In this document: piece after piece, positions 59,833 to 64,000 of the stretch | Layout of the letters: every line of letters starts with the position of its first letter | Position numbering within the stretch: position 1 is the stretch's first letter | NCBI GenBank assembly: GCA_041586155.1 | Contig: JBFHAT010000008.1 | Coordinates: forward strand, 27,131 to 91,130 | From: JBFGJH01 sp041586155 | GTDB taxonomy: Bacteria > Actinomycetota > Acidimicrobiia > Spongiisociales > JAENVV01 | Reading direction: 5' to 3' | Length of the DNA stretch: 64,000 nt | Position numbers and translations under genes: made by a program | The notes under the pieces: generated by a model | Seen by the model: only the letters and a program-made list of their open reading frames with translations | The model's database searches: none | Told to the model about the DNA's origin: nothing

Positions 59833-60590
59833 CAGGCTCTTCCAAGGTATGCATCGAGCACCCGCCCGTCGCGTTGAACGTCTTCGGGAGAGCCCTGCGT
59901 GAGTACCTCTCCGTGGGCCATGACCACTACGGCGTCGCTGAGCGACATCACCATGTTCATGTTGTGCTCGACGATGAGAAAGGTGACCCCGCCATCGTTG
60001 AGGAGTCGGATGCGTTCCACGATCTGCTCGAGCAACGCCGGATTCACCCCGCCGGCCGGCTCGTCGAGCATCACGAGTCTGGGCTCCGACATGAGCACAG
60101 AAGCGAATTCGAGCAGCTTGTGTTGGCCATACGAGAGGGTGTTGGCGCGGGCGTGGGCGAGCTTGGCGATGCCGACGAAAGCGAGCAGCTCCATGGCCCG
60201 CTCGATCTCGTGATCGAGCATGCGCGATCCGATCGCCGCCCGCCAGCCCGTGGCGGGCGATCCGACGATCATGTTCTCGAGCACCGTCATCTGACCCAAC
60301 GCCCGGGTGATCTGAAACGTCCGGCCGATCCCTCGCCGAGTGAGGAGATGCGGCATCCTGCCCGTGACCTGTTCGCCGTCGAACCACACCGAACCGGCGT
60401 CAGCGCGGAGGATCCCGTTGATGAGATTGAAGACGGTCGTCTTCCCGGCTCCGTTCGGCCCGATCAGTGACGTCACGGTCCCGGCCTCGACGCCGAATGA
60501 CGCTCCCTCGACGGCACGGATCCCTCCGAATGACTTGCGTAAGCCCTTCACCTCGAGCAGGACCGAGTGGCCTTGGTCGAGATCCATCAT
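59832..60590 (-). CDS. livG: Branched-chain amino acid-type ABC ATPase (LivG-like)
   Basis: A 252-residue LivG-type ATPase: LLEVKGLRKSFGGIRAVEG, Walker A GPNGAGKTT, RTFQITRALGQMTVLENMIV, LSYGQHKLLEFASVL (the LSYG signature variant typical of LivG) and LVMLDEPAGGVNP. The ATG at 60590 is chosen because a copy of the 13-bp operator-like site lies 47 bp upstream (60638-60651), which would fall too close to the alternative ATG at 60632. Confidence 0.9.
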   Translation of the reverse strand: MMDLDQGHSVLLEVKGLRKSFGGIRAVEGASFGVEAGTVTSLIGPNGAGKTTVFNLINGILRADAGSVWFDGEQVTGRMPHLLTRRGIGRTFQITRALGQMTVLENMIVGSPATGWRAAIGSRMLDHEIERAMELLAFVGIAKLAHARANTLSYGQHKLLEFASVLMSEPRLVMLDEPAGGVNPALLEQIVERIRLLNDGGVTFLIVEHNMNMVMSLSDAVVVMAHGEVLTQGSPEDVQRDGRVLDAYLGRA

Positions 60591-60637
60591 CTTGGAAGGC
60601 GAGAATTCATGTGAGGAGCCCTGTCCGCGCATGGTGG

Positions 60638-60651
60638 TGCAAACGATTGTG
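60638..60651. promoter_or_regulatory. Operator-like site 2 (TGCAAACGATTGTG)
   Basis: TGCAAACGATTGTG shares 13 consecutive bases with the site upstream of the substrate-binding gene at 62159. It matches the LacI-family pattern TGnAAnCGnTTnCA except near its right end. It lies in the gap between the binding-protein gene and livG. Confidence 0.5.
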
Positions 60652-60741
60652 GCGAGCCTACCGGCCCGGTTGGCGCCCGGCCACCGACGCGGTGGAGGGA
60701 GCTCCACGACGTAGGAGCTCCCTCACCAGCCGACGAATGAC

Positions 60742-62124
60742 CTAGAACTCGGGCTTGGGGTACACGAGATCGACCGTCCCCTCGAATTCGCCTATCGGGA
60801 ACACGAACTCGAGTGAATCGCCCTGCCACTGCGTCATGATCGGCACTCGATCGATCGGCAGGCCTCGCTCGTCCCACGAGAACGGCCCCATGATCGTCTG
60901 CACCGGGTCTTCCGGCGTTCGCTCGTGCAGCCACTCGCGCAGTGCGGCGTTGTCCGTCGTCCCGGCTCCGATGATTGCCTGCTCCATGCCCTGGCACACC
61001 GCGAACGGGATGGCTTCGTCCTCGTCGGGTGCCCGCCCGAACGACTCGGTGAACCCAGCGATGAAGTCCTCGTTGGTGTACTCCTCTCCGCCGAGTGAAC
61101 CGGTGAAGTTCGCCAGCGGATGCCAGGCCGAGTGGATCGAGATGCCGTCGGCCGCTTCTTGGAGATTGTCGTAGAACTCCGACTGGGTCCCCTGCGACAT
61201 GTAGAGCAGGGTGGGCTGATAGTCGGCGGTGCGCAGGGCGTTCACAAGTGAGATCGCCTCATCGGGCGAGGCGGTCGCCGCCATCACGATGTCGGCGCCG
61301 CTGTTCTTTATCGAGTTGGCAAGCGTCAGCCAGTCGGTGAACCCCACCGGCCATGTCTCCTCCAGAACCGGTTCGATCCCGCTCTCGGCCAAGAATCCCG
61401 GGTCGAGCACGGCCACGACCTCGTCACTGCCTGGGAGCGTCACCTCGCCCCCCAGCAGGCCCTTCGCGATCGCGTCGGCGAAGAAGTCGTCGGCCCAAAC
61501 GATCGCTGCGGTGGAGATGGCGGGGTCGATCACACCGTCGTCGGTGTAGTGATCGATCATCGCGATCGGGGCCGCTCCGATCTCCTCTGCCGCAGTCTGC
61601 TGGAAGTAGAAGATGTTCTCGAATCCACGAGACCAGATCCGCAGCGCACCGCCCGATGGGATGGGGTACACCATGCCCGCCTGTTCCGCTGCCGCCGAGG
61701 TGGGGAACGTCAACAAGCTGGAGAAGGTGCCGAACAACACATCGACGTTCTCGACGTCGATGAAGCGCTGCACCTGGGTCACACCGACCTCGGTGTCCGA
61801 ACGATTGTCTTCGATCAACAGCTCGACCTGGCGGTCGAGGATCCCACCCCGGGCGTTGATCTCCTCGACACAGAACCGGTAACCGTCGGCGTGCTTCGAT
61901 CCGGGAACCGAGAACTCCCCCGTGAGCGGTAAAGAAGCGCCGATCTTGATGGCATCACCTTCGGCGGCTCCTGTGGTACCCGGGCTGGTGGTCGTCGCAG
62001 GGGCCTCATCACCGCCCAGAGTGGTAGCCGGTGCCTCGCCGCCTTCTGTCGTCGTTGTGTCGGTGCCGCAGGCGGCCAGGACCAGCACGAGCGCCACCAA
62101 CAGCAAAGTGATTTTGGGTCTCAT
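60742..62124 (-). CDS. livK: Liv-type ABC substrate-binding lipoprotein (LivK-like)
   Basis: A 460-residue periplasmic-binding-protein type I fold. The N terminus RPKITLLLVALVLVLAAC is a signal with lipobox, followed by a Thr/Ala/Glu-rich linker. The fold starts IKIGASLPLTGEFSVPGSKHADGY and continues VELLIEDNRSDTEVGVTQVQ, ending with FVFPIGEF. It is larger than E. coli LivJ, as is usual for actinobacterial members. It captures the ligand at the cell surface for LivHM. The ATG has GGAGGG upstream, and an operator-like site lies 35 bp upstream. Confidence 0.9.
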   Translation of the reverse strand: MRPKITLLLVALVLVLAACGTDTTTTEGGEAPATTLGGDEAPATTTSPGTTGAAEGDAIKIGASLPLTGEFSVPGSKHADGYRFCVEEINARGGILDRQVELLIEDNRSDTEVGVTQVQRFIDVENVDVLFGTFSSLLTFPTSAAAEQAGMVYPIPSGGALRIWSRGFENIFYFQQTAAEEIGAAPIAMIDHYTDDGVIDPAISTAAIVWADDFFADAIAKGLLGGEVTLPGSDEVVAVLDPGFLAESGIEPVLEETWPVGFTDWLTLANSIKNSGADIVMAATASPDEAISLVNALRTADYQPTLLYMSQGTQSEFYDNLQEAADGISIHSAWHPLANFTGSLGGEEYTNEDFIAGFTESFGRAPDEDEAIPFAVCQGMEQAIIGAGTTDNAALREWLHERTPEDPVQTIMGPFSWDERGLPIDRVPIMTQWQGDSLEFVFPIGEFEGTVDLVYPKPEF

Positions 62125-62158
62125 CGAAATGCCCTCCGGTCTCTTCACCCCGAGATTC

Positions 62159-62172
62159 TGCAAACGATTGTA
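62159..62172. promoter_or_regulatory. Operator-like site 1 (TGCAAACGATTGTA)
   Basis: TGCAAACGATTGTA lies 35 bp upstream of the livK-like ATG (62124). It repeats 13 bases exactly from the site at 60638 and is an imperfect palindrome (10 of 14 positions). It is a good candidate operator for the transporter operon's first gene. Confidence 0.55.
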
Positions 62173-62228
62173 ATGATCGACGCCGTGGCGCGACGCTGAT
62201 TGGATGGCAGCCTGAGAAGGACGAGCGA

Positions 62229-62645
62229 TCAGGCGAACCGATCGACCCACGCCCGGATCTGGGCCTGCACTGCTGCGGCGTCGAACCACGCGTTTTCGTA
62301 CGCGATGAGCCCGTCACGCAGCTCGAAGATGTGAAGGATCCGCACCTCGACCGAAGCCCCCTGACCTTCCATCCCCGACCACTCACCCTCCACGTGGCCG
62401 GTGAGAATCGACTCATCCACGACGTAGCGGCCACCCTCTCCGCTGAACCGGCGAACAGACCGCAGGTCCACATCGGGAATGGCGTCGATGATGCTCGCGT
62501 ACACTCGGCCGACCTCCTCCTTGCCGTGAAACGGTGCATCCGGGTGAGTGACATCGTCCCAGACGATGTCCTCCGTGTAGGTGGCAAGTGTGGCTTCGAC
62601 ATCGTGCGCGTTCTCTGCTGCGAAATGCCGGTCGATGATGTCCAC
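62229..62645 (-). CDS. SnoaL-like/NTF2-fold protein
   Basis: A 138-residue SnoaL-type (NTF2-like) protein: DIIDRHFAAENAHDVEATLA, HGKEEVGRVYASIIDAIPDV and HIFELRDGLIAYENAWFDAA. The family includes polyketide cyclases and limonene epoxide hydrolase-like enzymes, and many members are of unknown role. It is 104 bp upstream of livK on the same strand, with the operator-like site between them. The GTG start has GGGAGGA. Confidence 0.85.
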   Translation of the reverse strand: MDIIDRHFAAENAHDVEATLATYTEDIVWDDVTHPDAPFHGKEEVGRVYASIIDAIPDVDLRSVRRFSGEGGRYVVDESILTGHVEGEWSGMEGQGASVEVRILHIFELRDGLIAYENAWFDAAAVQAQIRAWVDRFA

Positions 62646-62841
62646 GTCGTCCTCCCGGTAGTCGCCCTCTCTACGCTACGCCGCAAGGCGCAGAGCTCGG
62701 CGGGGGAGAAGGCGAGCGAAGGGTGAGTGACGACACACTGGTGACGAACCGCCCTTGCCTCCGGCTCGCGGTGATTGGGTAGCAATTCGGTATGCCCGGC
62801 GCTCGGCGGCGACGCGGAGTGCCATCGGTCACCCAGGTGCG

Positions 62842-63606
62842 CTAGAGCCGCATCCAGGCCGACAGATCGAGGCCCGTCAGTGAAGCGGTCTCGGCGATAT
62901 CCGGTGCGTAGAGCCGCCGCAGATGATCGAGATCCTCCCCAGATGCCGCGGGCACGGGAACACGCTCGCGCGGCAGAATGAATGCGGCATCCGGGTAGCG
63001 GGCGAAGCGCTCGACGCCCAGAAACCCGCAAATGCGGTCGAGGGTCATGGAATGCTCCTCGCGCAGATCTTCCGTTCTCACGTAGAGCAACTGCTCGGGC
63101 GGAAAGAACGACCGCAGCCGCGCAACCTGTTCGGCGTAGAAACCGCGCTCGACGTAGCTGTATGTCCGATGCAGGGCGCCTGCCAAGCGCCCTCGCCCAT
63201 CACGTATGGCTGTCGAGAAGTCGAGATCGTCCTTCTTTCGCGCGAATTCCATGGACCAGTGGGAAAAGGCCCGTTCCACGGGATCGCGCAGCAGGACGAT
63301 CAGCTTCATTGCGGGGTTGTAGCGGCAGATACGCCCGGCAGCCGGAGCCCAATAGCTGTAGATGGGCGTCGCCTCGCCGACGATCTGGCCGGCATCAGCG
63401 TCCTCGAGGATCCCGGCCAGTCGTGAATAATCGGGGGAGCTCCAGTTCATTGACTCGTCATCAAAGAAGTGGAGCTCCTTCCTCGCCGGCATACCTATGC
63501 CCGGATGACTCGAGAGGAAGTGATGAAGCGCCGTCGTACCCCCTTTCTGAACGCCAGCGATCAGGAAGTCGAATCGCTCACGTTTGCTGTGCGGCTCGCG
63601 GGTCAT
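62842..63606 (-). CDS. PAPS-dependent sulfotransferase
   Basis: A 254-residue sulfotransferase. The 5'-phosphosulfate loop is IAGVQKGGTTALHHFL, and the 3'-phosphate site is LIVLLRDPVERAFSHWSM. The middle KELHFFDDESMNW and C-terminal GFLGVERFARYPDAA complete the fold. It transfers a sulfuryl group from PAPS to an unknown acceptor. It is the only gene here next to a strong rho-independent terminator and an outer-membrane-type 3' end, so it may come from a Gram-negative donor. Confidence 0.88.
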   Translation of the reverse strand: MTREPHSKRERFDFLIAGVQKGGTTALHHFLSSHPGIGMPARKELHFFDDESMNWSSPDYSRLAGILEDADAGQIVGEATPIYSYWAPAAGRICRYNPAMKLIVLLRDPVERAFSHWSMEFARKKDDLDFSTAIRDGRGRLAGALHRTYSYVERGFYAEQVARLRSFFPPEQLLYVRTEDLREEHSMTLDRICGFLGVERFARYPDAAFILPRERVPVPAASGEDLDHLRRLYAPDIAETASLTGLDLSAWMRL

Positions 63607-63634
63607 ACGGCAATTATCGCTGACTCGAATAGGG

Positions 63635-63665
63635 AAAAAATGGCGGCGGGCTTTCGCCCGCCGCC
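63635..63665 (-). terminator. Rho-independent terminator (minus strand)
   Basis: A perfect 10-bp stem GGCGGCGGGC/GCCCGCCGCC with a TTTC loop (63642-63665) is followed, on the minus strand, by A and then a run of six T (63635-63640). It lies 25 bp after the stop codon at 63690, so it ends a message coming from the right edge, and 29 bp before the sulfotransferase start. Confidence 0.9.
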
Positions 63666-63689
63666 TATCGGACTTGGATCCACGCTCGA

Positions 63690-63845
63690 CTAGAAGTCCA
63701 TCGTGATGCTGAGCTGACCGCGTCGACCCAGCGGATCAGACGTCGCAGCACTGCCGGCACCGGTTCCACCACTGCGTGTGCGCGGCGCAGGGACCGGCGT
63801 CGCTTCCGGGTTGCCGCCTGTGCACGGGGATCCACGTCGAAGCGA
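63690..63845 (-). pseudogene. 3' end of a putative TonB-dependent receptor-like gene
   Basis: The minus strand is open for 51 codons before the TAG at 63690-63692; a TGA at 63846-63848 closes it upstream. The last residues DPLGRRGQLSITMDF end in an aromatic residue after alternating polar/hydrophobic residues, as in outer-membrane beta-barrel C-terminal strands. A CTGG/Gly/Pro-rich segment precedes it, as seen in TonB-dependent receptors of alphaproteobacteria. An intrinsic terminator follows at once. The assignment rests on this short tail only. Confidence 0.35.
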
Positions 63846-63944
63846 TCATCGACACCTACCCGCCGCGTGTAGCGGTCGCGGGAACGAATGGCTACCCGAG
63901 AGTGCGATACGCCGCCAAGCGTCGAGCTCGGCCCGGTCGGGCGT

Positions 63945-64000
63945 TCAGCCGGCTTCGGTGACTTCCCGCGCCCGCTCGACGAGCTCGACGAGTTTGCCGA
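63945..64000 (-). CDS. Unidentified CDS, C-terminal end only
   Basis: The last 17 codons before a TGA at 63945-63947 read GKLVELVERAREVTEAG, an amphipathic helix rich in Glu, Leu and Arg. Codon use is normal for this genome. The gene continues beyond the right edge. It is too short to identify, but it is likely a real coding end. Between it and the receptor-like fragment are about 100 bp with nothing recognisable. Confidence 0.35.
   Translation of the reverse strand, partial: GKLVELVERAREVTEAG

Overview
The window is high-GC bacterial DNA, densely packed with short spacers and many GTG and TTG starts. It most likely comes from an actinobacterium. The evidence is a SARP-type (BTAD) regulator, a mycothiol-type maleylpyruvate isomerase-fold protein, an LppM-like lipoprotein, an MpaB/Lcp-type oxygenase and IF-1. 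An Acidimicrobiia-like lineage fits, but this is inference and no rRNA gene is present. No rRNA, tRNA, CRISPR array or insertion sequence was found.

Layout. 1-4.8 kb: two tandem lysozyme-like secreted proteins (the first cut by the window edge), a membrane-anchored helix-hairpin-helix protein, an NCS1 permease, RlmN and a LysM/M23 peptidoglycan hydrolase. 4.8-15.3 kb: a DUF885 hydrolase divergent from a phosphotransferase that overlaps a lone DNA methyltransferase; an MpaB-like oxygenase that overlaps a very large adenylyl-cyclase/AAA/TPR protein; a lycopene-cyclase-domain membrane protein; a Pat-type acetyltransferase; IF-1. 15.3-19.9 kb: a minus-strand chain of ATP-grasp, alpha-E, transglutaminase, GNAT and LppM-like genes with overlapping or nearly overlapping ends. 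20-30 kb: an MBL hydrolase, a YCII protein coupled to an ECF42-type sigma factor, an RRM protein, dehydrogenases, a methyltransferase, a CBS protein and two tandem CNNM/HlyC proteins. 30-39 kb: CorA, an MFS carrier, lipoproteins, a shredded oxidoreductase pseudogene, and a zinc uptake locus built around a near-consensus Fur-type box. 39-46 kb: acylphosphatase, a solitary NuoF-like subunit, an MFS carrier, two exported proteins and a DrrAB-like exporter. 46-55 kb: an accessory region centred on a small HTH regulator coupled to a large SARP. Three genes around it carry the same 26-bp upstream element made of 11-bp direct repeats, which suggests a local SARP regulon. 55-62.6 kb: a lone CoxL-like molybdoenzyme subunit converging on a five-gene Liv-type ABC transporter with a repeated 13-bp operator-like site. 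62.8-64 kb: a sulfotransferase, a strong terminator and what looks like the 3' end of an outer-membrane receptor gene, which is out of character with the rest and may be transferred DNA or an assembly join.

Two themes cut across the window. Many genes have a TAnnnT hexamer exactly 6 nt before an ATG or GTG start and no Shine-Dalgarno sequence, which is the signature of leaderless transcription. Translational coupling through ATGA, GTGA, TTGA or TGATG overlaps is the rule inside operons.
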